From contig JAODUP010000044.1 in the NCBI GenBank assembly GCA_025642065.1, positions 186,001 to 250,000 on the forward strand: a DNA stretch of 64,000 bases, written 5' to 3'. Positions 10,801-21,981 of the stretch are shown one piece after another. This DNA comes from Paralvinella palmiformis. Its lineage: Eukaryota; Annelida; Polychaeta; Terebellida; Alvinellidae. Numbering within the stretch: the first letter of the stretch is position 1; every line of letters begins with the position of its first letter. Both the position numbers and the translations under genes were made by a program. The notes under the pieces are model-generated. The model saw only the letters and a list, made by a program, of their open reading frames with translations, did no database searches and was not told where the DNA came from.

Positions 10801-12829
10801 CCTAAGCTATCGGAGCATTCCTATCGATTTGGAAAGTTTTTTTCTAAATTGTTCAAGAATAATTCCAAACTGTATCCAGACATGTGTCTATAGTTACTTA
10901 TTTGGAATAGGCATGCAGTCCTAACGAAGACACATTTCTGTTTTATAAAATTATATGTGCGTATTAGGTACATAGAAAGTTAATTAAAAGGGCCGGTCTC
11001 TGGGGTGACACCAATGCTACATGTATTGTTTATATATATTTTTCGTGTGCCTCGATCCACCCCAATTAAAGAAATTCCGAATTTGAACAAACCCTCACAT
11101 ATATACACGTCTGTGATCCATGTGGCGAGTGCTTAATTGTTCCGTACACACACAGATACCCTTCTGCGGGAATTCTAACTTTCATCAGTGTGTATACAAA
11201 CAGAAGAGAGGAAAACATGTTTGTAGAGAGTATATATATTTATTGGCTCGAATGATCAATTAATTGGACAGATCAATTAAGAAATATATGTGAAAATGTG
11301 ATAAAACTGGGTATAGACAGGATTTTTTTAATAAATATTAACTGTCATATCCAACAAATTAACTATCTTTCTTTCTTTTTTCTCCCTATATTTGGTGTTA
11401 TTCGTTCAGTTGGGAGAATGTCAACCATATATATGAATAAAATGCATGCTATATATCGTTTCCTAAATTTTGAAGCAGAATCCAAGATATCAAAATCTTT
11501 TGACTCGTAATGATATTTCCATACATGTATGCATAAATAAGAATCCGTCCGTGGGGAGTCTTTTCATTGATACGGTGGTCCGAACAAATATCACGGATCA
11601 TCACAAAATCATCACTCTAAACAAAACCCCATACAGAACCCCATGCAGTCATTCGACGGGGCATTTAGACAAAACCACATAATACACTCATATTTAATAA
11701 ATAATATACAAGTAATTATCACTGAGCCAAATAAAGCTTGTAATCAAAATTATGTCCAGAAGAATGGATAGCTGGTCATTTTAGTGGAACAATTAACATG
11801 AGGGTACAAATACCACGACAACAAGAATTAAGTGACAACGAGAAACTGTACGTCTTCCAATGCAGCTGTCTGGAAAGATCGCAATGAAAACAAGAGGAGT
11901 GTAAATGTACAGCACTGACATGGTCGCCGGTGGGCATTAGGAAAGTTTGTCGGCCATCATGGAAAACCAGAGCAGATGCAATTTCATTGATGTCCAATTA
12001 TAAATTTAATTGCAAATAGATCTATACACTCATATTACATATACAATTATAATGTTATCTAAATTTTTATTTTGACTACTTATCAAAACACATATTTTAA
12101 GATGTTTTCCCAGCATCCTGATTAAAAAACGGGCTTATTACGACTGAGATTTGTCTTATGGGGTTTTATGAAATGACGTTTTATCTGAGTGGGACTTTGG
12201 ATTCTATTGGGGGGGGGGGCGTGATGGCTAACTTTGGCATCCTAGCCAATTTCTAGTTCGCGGAGTGATCTGATTTCTGAATAAACAAATAATACTTATT
12301 GTTTTTGAAACATATAGAATGAATGATCTTGCGAATGTAGAAAGGATACAAATCTCTATTATTCCTCTATACAAAAACAGTGCTAATTGTTTAGGAACAT
12401 AAATGGATTTAATATAGGCACTATTTGTTGCCATGCGGAAGGATACTAATGTTTATTATGGGTATACTTCGGTTTGATTATGGACGTGTTGAAATTTCTT
12501 ACAGTGACAGTGTTGTCGTTAAATGAAACTTTCTCAGTTAGTCTCTAGTCTTTTGATGTCACCTAGGATATGTGGAATATTTAATCACACAGGATATGGT
12601 AAGAGGCTAATTAATTGAGGTAAATAACTTTCTATTCCAGCAAATGAGGTATGAATTTAAAAACGATTTTATATTTAGATCTAATCCTGGTTATATCAAT
12701 ATATTAATATATGATACCTTGATACCATATATATACGGAATTTAAAGGCAATGCCTGTTATGGTATTCCGGTCCTTCTCTGTTGTATTTCTTGAATGTAT
12801 ATCTCATTTTAATCATGGCAATCTATAGC
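10801..12829. other. Intergenic DNA without a supported gene
   Basis: AT-rich with short open frames only. A minus-strand frame at 11776-11997 was examined and rejected. A 10-base G run is at about 12211-12220. Confidence 0.5.
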
Positions 12830-13065
12830 GCTCCCCTTTCCAAAATTTATCCAAATTTGATTTGAAGCTGTTTAGACTAGCACAATATTAAGATATCACA
12901 TGTTCAGGCAGGGATTTCCAGTCTTGGACTGTTCTTTGGCTGATGACATTTCTCCTCAATTCTAGCCTGCATCGACCCTTGAACAGTTTTTGACTGTGGT
13001 CTCTGGTGTTGTTGTTAGGTGGGAAGACAAAGAAGTTATTAGGATCTAGTCTGTCCATACCATTA
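12830..13065 (-). pseudogene. LINE RT C-terminal fragment (jockey/CR1-type)
   Basis: The minus strand from about 13060 translates to DPNNFFVFPPNNNTRDHSQ, KLFKGRCRLELRRNVISQRT, VQDWKSLPEHVIS, then after one stop ASLNSFKSNLDKFWK and a terminal stop. This is the conserved tail of a non-LTR polymerase (RxxFFxxRVVxxWNxLPxxVV...SFKxxLDxxW). Only one internal stop is seen. The orientation is opposite to the LINE body at 13441-14640. Confidence 0.75.
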
Positions 13066-13440
13066 AGGCATTATCATTATGATTTATGGCTTATCATGAA
13101 TCACCTTATGCCAGTTATGGAGTTATCTGTTATGCCTGGTTTAGTCTATACATTATAGATCTAGACTTATTCATCTAGTGATCTGATATTTACTTCTATA
13201 ATCAGTTGACTTTGGTCTCCGTCTATTCTATGATACTGAGTCTATGACTATCACTAGTATCAGTATCCGGTATGCCTAGGCTATGGTGTTCACAATCACA
13301 TCAATGTCCGGCATAACAAAATAGTAATTATTATTATTATACGCTACTGCATACTCAGCATCAACTTTAATTATAGCTAGACAACTCATCTCTGGTATAG
13401 TTATAACTTTACACATGTGATCGTTCAAAAGAAGCTAAAA

Positions 13441-14640
13441 CTGTTAAAAAAACACCAAGTCTCAGTCTGCAGGTCCAGACAGGTTCCATCCCCAAATCCT
13501 CAGTGAACTAACACAGTCTGTAATACTACACCAGAGCATCATATTCCAGAAGTATGATGATGATTGGTGTTTTAAGCCCATTTTTGTGCACATGGTAGGC
13601 TAAATGGGCTGAGCGACCTCCAAAGGTAATGAAGCGAAGTCAAAGATGAAACAACCTTCAGATATGCCCACGCTGACATTCGAACATGAGTGTTATAATG
13701 TAATCCAACACGCTACCACTAGACCATGGAGGCACCTCACCAAATGTATGAAAGGATACCCAAGTAACATCAATCCACAAGAAAGAGGAGGTAACTACAG
13801 GCCAGTCAGTATCATATCAGTTATTGGGAAGATGATGGAGTTGATCATTAGAGACCAATTAATCAAACATATGACAGATCATGATACAGCTGATAACAAG
13901 ACTTGAATTATGGTCTGAAACACTAGATAGTTGTCCTTTAATAGATACAATATACCTGGATTTTAGAAAGGCATTTGACACTCCTGATGAAACTGGAAGC
14001 ATATGCCATAAAAGTCATTACACTAGGCTGTAGAAAATTCTTCCTGTGTAGACTGATAGTACTGGTCAATGGCAAAATGTCTGCATGTGCTAACAGTAAT
14101 GTCCTTAGCAGTGTTCTCCAGGGCAGCTTCTTGTGCCCAATCTTGCCTTTGTTATCTTCATAAATGATCTACCAGATGTGGTGACAAGTGCTGTGAAGAT
14201 CTTTGCAGATGACAACAAACTATTTCTGGCTGTTCAATTTATGTCTGACCCTTTTCAGTTGCATAAAGATCTTGAGAACTTAGTAGATTATTCCGTGTAA
14301 GTGGCAGCTGGGGTTTAATGAGTTCAAATGTAAAGTGGGTCATCAAGGCAGTGCCAATATTCATCACAGTTATGAGATAAATGCCACCCCACTGGCCTCA
14401 GTATGACAGGAGAAGGATTTGGTAGATGGTGAGTTGAATTTCCATTCACATTTACTCAAATAGTTTTTAAAAAACACGAATGCTGGGCCTAGTCCAGACA
14501 ACATTCACTTGGTAATGTGATGTATCACCCTAGATTTAGATGCAACAAATTTGAGATAGAGAAGATCCAACTTAGAGCAACTCAAATGATGCCAATAATT
14601 GCATTCTTTATGGTGTGAGCTCTCACTCTATTTGTACCAA
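13441..14640 (+). pseudogene. Jockey/CR1-type LINE reverse-transcriptase relic
   Basis: Blocks in order: AGPDRFHPQILSELTQS (13475-13525); a SINE insertion; GGNYRPVSIISVIGKMMELI with RDQL (about 13790-13865); LIDTIYLDFRKAFDT (13935-13980); MKLEAYAIKVI and VVLVNGKMSA-like residues; FINDLPDVVTSAVKIFADDN (14157-14216, intact F-A-D-D); QEKDLV; and HPRFRCNKFEIEKIQLRATQ (14525-14585). Five or more frameshifts or stops make it inactive. The terminal block of this LINE type also occurs at 12830-13065 on the other strand. Confidence 0.82.
13553..13737 (-). mobile_element. SINE copy inserted in LINE relic
   Basis: Same family as 9256-9445: ATGGTAGGCTAAATGGGCTG, GAAGCGAAGTCAAAGATGAA, ACGCTACCACTAGACCATGG. 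It splits the LINE frame between IIFQK and the VTSIHKKE-like block. No clear target-site duplication is seen. The body reads GTTTTAAGCCC where other copies have GTTTTACGGCC. Confidence 0.85.
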
Positions 14641-14873
14641 GTCCACCCAGTACAAATGGAGATTGTGTGGGTGAAATGTTATCATTTACAGTTGACTGCA
14701 GATTAGGGTTCAGATTTTAGTCCAGTTATGTCTCCAGGTTTTTCACACAATTAGTATATTTTGAAATTAATTAGGTTATACTGTACATAAAAATTAGGAT
14801 AAGCAAATTAATGACAACTTGTAGTTCAAATTAAAGGAACTTCCATTACTTCAGTGGATTTTGATATATGTTT

Positions 14874-15057
14874 AGGGGTGTCTCTATGGCCTAACTGGTA
14901 GCATGGTAGACCACATTTCTATAACACCTGAGTTCAAATCCCGACAGGGCTATGTCAGAAGGCTGTTTCATCTTTCACTTTGCCTCTGGATGTTGCTCAG
15001 CCCATTTAGCCTACCTTGTGAAGAAAAGTGGCTGTAAAACAGCAACATATACATTTC
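14874..15057 (+). mobile_element. Full-length SINE, 184 bp, with 10-bp target-site duplication
   Basis: Starts AGGGGTGTCTCTATGG. The A box TGGCCTAACTGGTAGC is at 14887-14902 and the B box GTTCAAATC at 14932-14940. The family body follows (CAGCCCATTTAGCCTACC) and it ends GTGGCTGTAAAACAGCAACA. ATATATGTTT occurs at 14864-14873 and again at 15058-15067, fixing both borders. It is more diverged than the copy at 9256. Confidence 0.9.
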
Positions 15058-17099
15058 ATATATGTTTGATTAAGGTATCAATTACTTGTCTCTTGTAATG
15101 AAATATTCTAGGATGATTCACCCTGTATTGACTTTGTAATCATGTGTCATACATTTTCTAGGGGCTGTGGATTCCTTCTTGTTAATAATCACTGAGATAA
15201 ACATAGAAATTTTATCTTAATTAAGTCTTGTACACAAACTGAAGGAAGTGTAGAGTTTTAATAACCACACTCGCACACCTGTGTTTGATGGGAGTGTTCC
15301 TTCAGCCATATTTCTGTGTGATAAAACTTGAGATCTGGAGCCAAAAGTGGATTGATTCAAAGCTCTGTGTCATTCTCTAGTATATTCTCCTCTAAAGTTG
15401 TTCATTTTGGCCGACACTTCTCCATGCTCCGTTTCTTCTTTGTGTTATTACAAATGAACAGCATTACATTTAGTTCATTAGTAATTTGGGTCATTTATGA
15501 TTGAACTAAATATGTTTCACAAGAGAGGACCCAGTCTTATGTATAGAATTATGTTGATATTTTTTTCATTCAAGAAAGTTAGCCATTCGTCCGGACAATT
15601 TAACTTGCATGACTGATAGATTATGGTAGTAAGAATTTGTTTTATAGACAGGAAAATGTCACTAAAATGTTGTCACCGAATCATACATAATACCACATGA
15701 TAATAAACAGTTTTACAAACTTTCTAATGTCATCTGTCCATATGGTATAATAATAAACAGAAATGTTAAGATATAATTGAGAAAGAGAATGATGCAAACA
15801 AAGTATCCCTTCTTAATGATTTAAGCAACCCCCCCACACACACATATATATATATGTGTGTGTGTGTGGGTAGATTTGGTTTAAATCATTAAGTAAGGGT
15901 ACTTTACATAATATATACCCTGTATATGGAATGGCTTATTTTGTCTGTGATATAATCTCTTTATAATTAACTTCCTCTTGTGTAGATTGTCAATTAAAAC
16001 TCTCACATAAAGAACATTAGTGGTTACCTTTAATCAATTCCATTAATCATATCTACTATCTGAAGGTCTAAGACAACAAAAATTATTTATTGACATTTTT
16101 ATGCACGGAAAAGTGTTTACTATGCCACTAGTTATTTGTAATATTAAGTAATAGTGGATTTAAGATTAGTTGCAAAACAATATATATGGCATGTGAGCAA
16201 ACGGAATTGTGAAAGTTTTCTATAGGGACCTGTATTTTTGGCAAGCCTGTTGACTTAGTTGTTGGTAATCATATGATTGGTAGATGTGCCAACTTTCTTT
16301 AACTGGTATTACCGATATTCATCATTGATCATTAAGTATTGCCATCTGAAACCTGACCTTGATGTGCTCTGATGTTCTGAAGTATGTTTTCATTAGTCTA
16401 CTCAGTATAGATCTGCATCATCAACACCATCTGACAATATTTTAAGGAATATTGTAGAAGGGATATATCTCAGGCTGAAAGCAGACGTAACACTGTTATA
16501 AATGCCTCATCTTGGTACCCAGTACATATTTTGCAGAAATTGCAGGTGATATAATTGAGTTAGTTAAGCCTAGATAATGTGCTATGACATTCCAGAGTGC
16601 ATTTATTCATGGCCTCCCATGGCTCTTCAGTTGTGTATTTTGGTTATAATTATACGTGGATTATTTTCCTGCCGACAAAGGGTATTACGCATACCTGATG
16701 GGCTGCTGCCAACTCTATTACAAGAGCTACAGTTAATTTTGATTGATAAAATGACAGCCAATCATAATAACAATACTGCAGCTCAGTGGGATAGCAGTTG
16801 ATTTTCTGCATGCCTTTCACTATTTGTATTATTGCTATCTCCGAGATTTTATCCCGTGGAATACCGTTTATATAATGTGATTTAAGTATATCCAGGGGAA
16901 AAGATTATCTTGTGTGTTTATGAAGAGGTAAGTATAATATGAAAGATGATCTGCAGTCTTCTCATTTGTTTAATTAATTGTGTGAATATGTTCACTGGTT
17001 ATACTTATAGCACTAACAATGTTGGCACAATTATGTTTTATGGTCACCACATTTAGTTTAAACATTATTTATTAATCCCCAGACATGTTAAATGTATAC
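15058..17099. other. Intergenic DNA; one long inverted repeat, no gene
   Basis: No exon-like signal was recognised. The inverted repeat at 15801-15906 is listed separately. Confidence 0.5.
15801..15906. repeat. Imperfect inverted repeat, about 50-bp arms, with (CA)n/(TA)n centre
   Basis: AAGTATCCCTTCTTAATGAT at 15801 is mirrored by ATCATTAAGTAAGGGTACTT ending at 15904. The centre is CCCCACACACACATATATAT running into ATATATGTGTGTGTGTGTGG. The transcript of either strand would fold into a long hairpin. It may be a small fold-back element or a microsatellite grown inside a palindrome. Confidence 0.8.
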
Positions 17100-17275
17100 A
17101 AATGGGTCACCACATTTTGTGCACAAGACAAGCTAGATAACCTCCACAGATAGTGAGGAAAAAATTGAAAGATGAAACACTCTTCTGCAGGTGATAGCTT
17201 TGTATGGCTTTGAGCCCAAGTGTTATAGATCTGTGGCTAACCACGCTATTAGTTAGTCCATGAAGGCAAATTGAG
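17100..17275 (-). mobile_element. Degenerate SINE copy
   Basis: GTCACCACATTTTGTGCACA, AAGATGAAACACTCTTCTGC, TGAGCCCAAGTGTTAT and CTATTAGTTAGTCCATG follow the SINE consensus in order on the minus strand, but the internal promoter boxes and the CATTTAGCC block are eroded. It is an old copy. Confidence 0.6.
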
Positions 17276-18388
17276 AAATGACATTGTCAACATTTTAGCC
17301 GTATACAGTAATAGTGTTACCAGTGATTAAGTGAGCTAGGATGTGGAAATAATTGTGCATTATCATGCATGTTCTGTAGAAGATTGTGGCTTGATATTGG
17401 GCTTTGTCATTATGTTGAGGTGCTTTTTTGTTGTACAGCTGATATGATACTTTTTTTTCTCCCAAATATGACACATTCTAAAAGAAGCATTAAATTAATC
17501 ACATTGTAGGATACATAATGAAAAGACCTACTTTATCATTCCATCTTTTTCACAATAATAGCTTGCCATGTCAACGGTCATCCCATTATAATTACGAAGA
17601 TATTCTATCCATTACCTGGCAAGTGGGAGATTTGCATTTGATTGTAGTCACCATATTGCCCTGTCAGATATTGTAACCGGAGTACTTGTAGAAATCCGAT
17701 ATCACTTCCTTGATTTAGTATCATTTGGAAGTATGAACACGGCTAGATAAGTATTGATTTCTAGTGTGTAATTATTATTGTTTTGCCTGCTTATGTAGCA
17801 CTTATCCATTGTTTAATGGACAAACCACTTAAGCATTGCCCAATGTGTCATTAGCATTTTGCCACTTGCTCTACTGAGGAAAGAAGTGTGGAATATTGTT
17901 GATCTTACTTGTGTACATATTGTCCTGTCTCATTTTGGTAGGCATCTGCAGTTGGCCAAAGGACATCTCCATGTCTAGCTGTGACTTCAGTAGTTAGGGT
18001 TTGACTTCCATTAAGTGTTCAAGGTGTTTCATCTTTTATTTAATCTTCTTGCCTTTACAGATTGCTTCACCCAACTGACATTGTATGCCCTCCTATAAAT
18101 TATTGTAAAACATATATATTTATTAGCTGATCCAACATGGAAGTTTTATTGAGTTGTTGAGATAATATTGTCATATTTCAAAGTGATAAGGCTTCTGCCA
18201 ATGCATCTGCTACATTTTACACATGTGTGTGTGTGAATTGATTTTCATAACATGATGAAATTGATTATTTATATGAAATTATAAATGCTTTCACCGAGAT
18301 GTCAAATCATGTAAATAATGTAGAGAATTAATTTTACTTCATTGTAAGCAGAATTTTATAGACATTGGCAATGGGTCTTTTGCATTCA
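17276..18388. other. Upstream region of the LIAT1-like gene; no gene recognised
   Basis: A degenerate LINE-tail-like segment (GTAGCACTTATCC) may lie around 17775-17860. A consensus 3' splice site (CTTTTGCATTCAG) ends at 18388, so an untranslated first exon probably lies further upstream. I cannot locate it. Confidence 0.4.
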
Positions 18389-18446
18389 GAAATGAGAGCA
18401 GCGTAAGTGAAGTGTCCAGAGTTAGGATCCAAGCAGTTGTGTCAAC

Positions 18447-19416
18447 ATGGAAGCCAGATCACCAAAACAAGTCCCAAAGAAGGCCTCACCTTCAGACAGG
18501 TCAGTCTCTACAAAGAAGGCTCAGCTACACAAAAAGAAGAAGAAGCAGCATAAAAAAACTGATGGAAAAGATACGTGGAAATCTAGCACTAGCCCAGAAG
18601 CTGACAGAGTCATGTCAGATCTGGCAACAGGTAAAACACTACAAGAATAGTTTTTTCTTTTTCTACGACAAATTATCGAATGACCTTGCATCCGTAACAT
18701 TAGTTTTCTGATTATTGGAGATTATAATAGATAATGTCAACATTCTTTGTATGTGTGATTTTGATGTTTCAAATTAAATCGTTTTCATGACAGCTAATTT
18801 TTGTCTTTCCATTTTAGACGTGGAATCCGATGTTTCTGCCACCAGTAAGGAAAAGCCATTAATAACCATCAGACACCCTCAGGTGATGGCAGTTACAAAG
18901 CAGAGCCAAAGAAAGCACAGCAACAACAGTCCAAAACCAAATAAAGACGAGAAACATCAGGGCCACACAATGACCACCTCAACTCGGGCAGTCAGGTTCT
19001 GTAATGTGTCTTCCAACAAAGGTTCAAATAAAGCCACGTCCAAAAAGAGTTCAACATCACTGAACAGCTTCCCATCAAGATTGCATCTGGAAAGCTTACG
19101 CTGGGATTATGAGCTCAGTGATTTGGAGTCAGAGCAGGACAGAATACGTGTTTATAAGCTGAACAGAAGAAAGAGATACTTGGCCACATTTAGGCAGAAC
19201 TATTCAGAATGGCTGGCCAGTGGTGTGACTGGTGATGGTAGCTCTGAAATTCAGGATTCGGTAATTCATGAACGAGGTTCGGATCAATCTAGTCAGCGGA
19301 AGGTAACGGCGACCAGAGGACTAGGCCAGGAAACAGTCATTCAAGGATTTACACAAGGCATCTTGTCAAAAATACCTTATACAAAAATAAACCAGGATAT
19401 TATGATAAAATGCTAG
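18447..19416 (+). CDS. LIAT1-like protein (ligand of ATE1), two coding exons, about 260 aa
   Basis: Exons 18447-18630 and 18818-19416, joined by a GT-AG intron of 187 bp whose acceptor has a good pyrimidine tract (TTTTTGTCTTTCCATTTTAG). The first ATG after the probable splice acceptor at 18388 that opens a long frame is at 18447; a short upstream frame begins at 18391. The protein has a lysine-rich stretch near residues 22-41 (KKAQLHKKKKKQHKKTDGK), a serine-rich disordered middle, and a conserved block at about 152-185, LESLRWDYELSD followed by RIRVYKLNRRKRYLA. In the LIAT1 family (binds the arginyltransferase ATE1; low-complexity, nucleolar-leaning protein) the same lysine tract plus LRW...E.ER...Y...RR.RY block is conserved, so I assign it there from memory. 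The length is ordinary for invertebrate members. Function in this animal is inferred only. Confidence 0.65.
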
Positions 19417-19732
19417 AATTAATTACAAGCGAAGAACATTTAACTATTTATATATATATATATATGGTGTACTATATAAACTTGACAATTGTTAAGAATG
19501 GTTTTCTGTTTTTTTTGCTGCTGAATGCATCCTCATGCACAGAAACCCCCACCACCATAGAACCGTATCAAGAAGCTTGTTTAGAAGTTTTAAGCATCCG
19601 ATAGTTGCATATAGATGTTATTGAAGTAATTTATTTACCTTAACAGTGTTGGATTTATAATATTTGCCCCATGTTTTCATAAATTATGAATAATCAATAT
19701 TGTCATTCTTCATGTATTTTACTTCAGTTCTC

Positions 19733-19751
19733 AATAAAATTGTTGAATAAA
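19733..19751 (+). terminator. Polyadenylation signals of the LIAT1-like gene
   Basis: Two AATAAA hexamers (19733-19738 and 19746-19751) lie 320-335 bp after the stop codon, giving a short 3'UTR. The next gene's transcript runs in from the opposite strand about 170 bp further on. Confidence 0.55.
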
Positions 19752-19926
19752 AATCAACAAGTGTCAATCATTATGCAATCTTTCCTCTAATTGAGAGTAA
19801 AAATCAAGTTTGTTTTTGTTTGGTCTCTGTAGCTCTGTTTCGTATGTAAAATGTTTAGACCAAGAGCGTACAGTAACTACTGCATAGAATAGAATCTGAA
19901 GTCATAACTGCCAATTATTATTGCCT

Positions 19927-19932
19927 TTTATT
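19927..19932 (-). terminator. Candidate polyadenylation signal of the extended FABP gene
   Basis: TTTATT on the plus strand is AATAAA on the minus strand, about 2.05 kb after the FABP stop codon at 21982. Nearer AATAAA hexamers also occur in the region, so a shorter 3'UTR is possible. The 19933-21981 stretch has no other gene I can recognise. Confidence 0.35.
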
Positions 19933-20074
19933 TAGCAACAAAGATACAAATATCTAAATGTGGCTGTACAATATTGTAACAAGTATACAGTCTAGTAATC
20001 CAAATAAGACACACAGAACAATTCTATATCAAAAATACTACCTAAATTTTCATCTGCAAATATTTCACAATTTT

Positions 20075-20131
20075 AGTTAGGAATGTAATACTTTACTTAG
20101 GAATGTAATATTTGACTTAGGAATGTTTGAT
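20075..20131. repeat. Three imperfect 20-bp tandem units
   Basis: The motif TTAGGAATGTAATA recurs with a 20-bp period, with the third unit diverging after TTAGGAATGT. It lies in the presumed 3'UTR of the FABP gene. Confidence 0.75.
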
Positions 20132-21981
20132 TCGCCAACAAACATCATGAGTGAGAATATTGCTAAAACGATAAAAAAACACAGATCACAAGAAAGAACT
20201 AATGCAGGCGTCTAGCCATCAGTGCAGCAGCGCTCACTGTGCTGTGTGATGGTGAAAAAAACTACCTCTGCTGTCAGTTAAACCTTGAACAAAAACTACA
20301 AAAAAGAATGAATTATAAAATATATGAATATAAAAATAAGAGAGTATAAACCACCCATCTTTCTCAACAATACTTGAACTGAATAATAATGCTGATAACA
20401 CTGGCACCAAGAATCAAAGGCAAAAGATAACAACAAATATAATAAAATACTTTCTATGCACAGCCAAATAAATGCAAATCAAGTGGCAACAGAAACACTT
20501 TTGTCACATATATTCACTTATAAATGCCAAGTTTTTGACACATGATAAATGAGGCAACAGGTGGCTAAATGAAAATCACAGAATCATCTAGGCATCCTTT
20601 AAGATTTTGTATGTTGCTATATTTTCATACTACCAATTCTTACACATGTAATTACAAGCTGAACAGCGCAAATAAATCACAGAAAGGCAACCTAAACATG
20701 TCTGTAAATTTAAATCTTTAAAAATTCTAAAACACAGCTGTGATGAATAAAATACAATCATCTCTGGAAAAAAACGTAAATGCACATAACATAATACAAT
20801 TCTACTACTAACAGAAACAACCACTATAACAACACAGTATATTTCCTAAACCAATACTGTCTGTCATACAGTTACTCTTGTTCGGAAGAATAAGATTCCT
20901 TTTGATTCAAGTCTAATAAAGCAGCAACGCGAATATACTGGAAGACAAACCAATTACACTACAAAATGACTACCCTTAATAAATCTAAAGAATACAGTAA
21001 CGGCTACTTTTTAATGATTCAAACTAAACAAGAACGGAAGTCATATTTATTTCTATGGATATTGAATTAAAATGGTGCACTTGATCCAGTGATCGCATAT
21101 TGAGATTTAGAAATAATCTAGGTAATAATAAGTCACAGTTAATTTGATAAATACCTCTTAGCACTTACAGAGACAGCAGCCATTTCATATGTAAACATCT
21201 GAGATTGCTGTGTGTTATAATAACATAAACTTGCAACAGGATATAGAACTTGATATGAAGTTCCCCGTGAAAGCTCACCAACCAGTGTTACATATGCAAA
21301 AATCTTTAAAAAAATATATGGTTTAGCAATGTTACATGTACCAGACATAAAAACTGATGCAGTGTAAATAAACAACAGGAATCTGATGTCCTACATCTCA
21401 CCTATACTTGTTTTGATTAATACAGTCCAAGTAGTAATACCATACAAAATACTTGCTTCAAATATTTAAAACATCTAAATTTTCATACTAAATCGTCAAA
21501 GAGCATTTCATGCATTAAAGAAAAGATGAAGCAGACTAGAAGTCAAGGAAGAATATACATTTCGGCCAAATACATTATTATATACTGTTGCTGCACAACA
21601 CACGAACACCATGGATATAAAATATACATACATAAAATAATAATTTACAACTTAGTTTACAAAGCCAGTCACTGGAAGTAGTAGTAGTTGTTTGTTGTGT
21701 AAACATCATAAAATTTTGATGTATCTGTTTCTTATTGACTTCATGCACAAGTTAGTGTTCAAAATACATTAACACACTTTTACAACAAAATTAATTACAC
21801 CATAAACCTGACATGAAACACTGCTCCTATAAAATCTATACATACAAATTACACCATTATCCACTTCATACAGATTGCTAAATACCACAATGTATGGATC
21901 AGATTTAAGGAAACATTTGGAGATACACAAATAAATGACATTTATCTCATGGCTGATACAGATTAAGCACCCGACTCGTCA

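Noticed and set aside
11776..11997. Minus-strand 73-residue frame with HDG...P...C..D, faintly like a Cys-loop receptor ligand-binding domain
   Set aside because: The Cys spacing and the following FPFD-type block do not fit, and no flanking exons or splice sites support it.
14887..14940. A genuine tRNA gene
   Set aside because: A and B boxes are present, but no cloverleaf with a proper acceptor stem follows, and the same head recurs with a conserved body: it is the SINE head.
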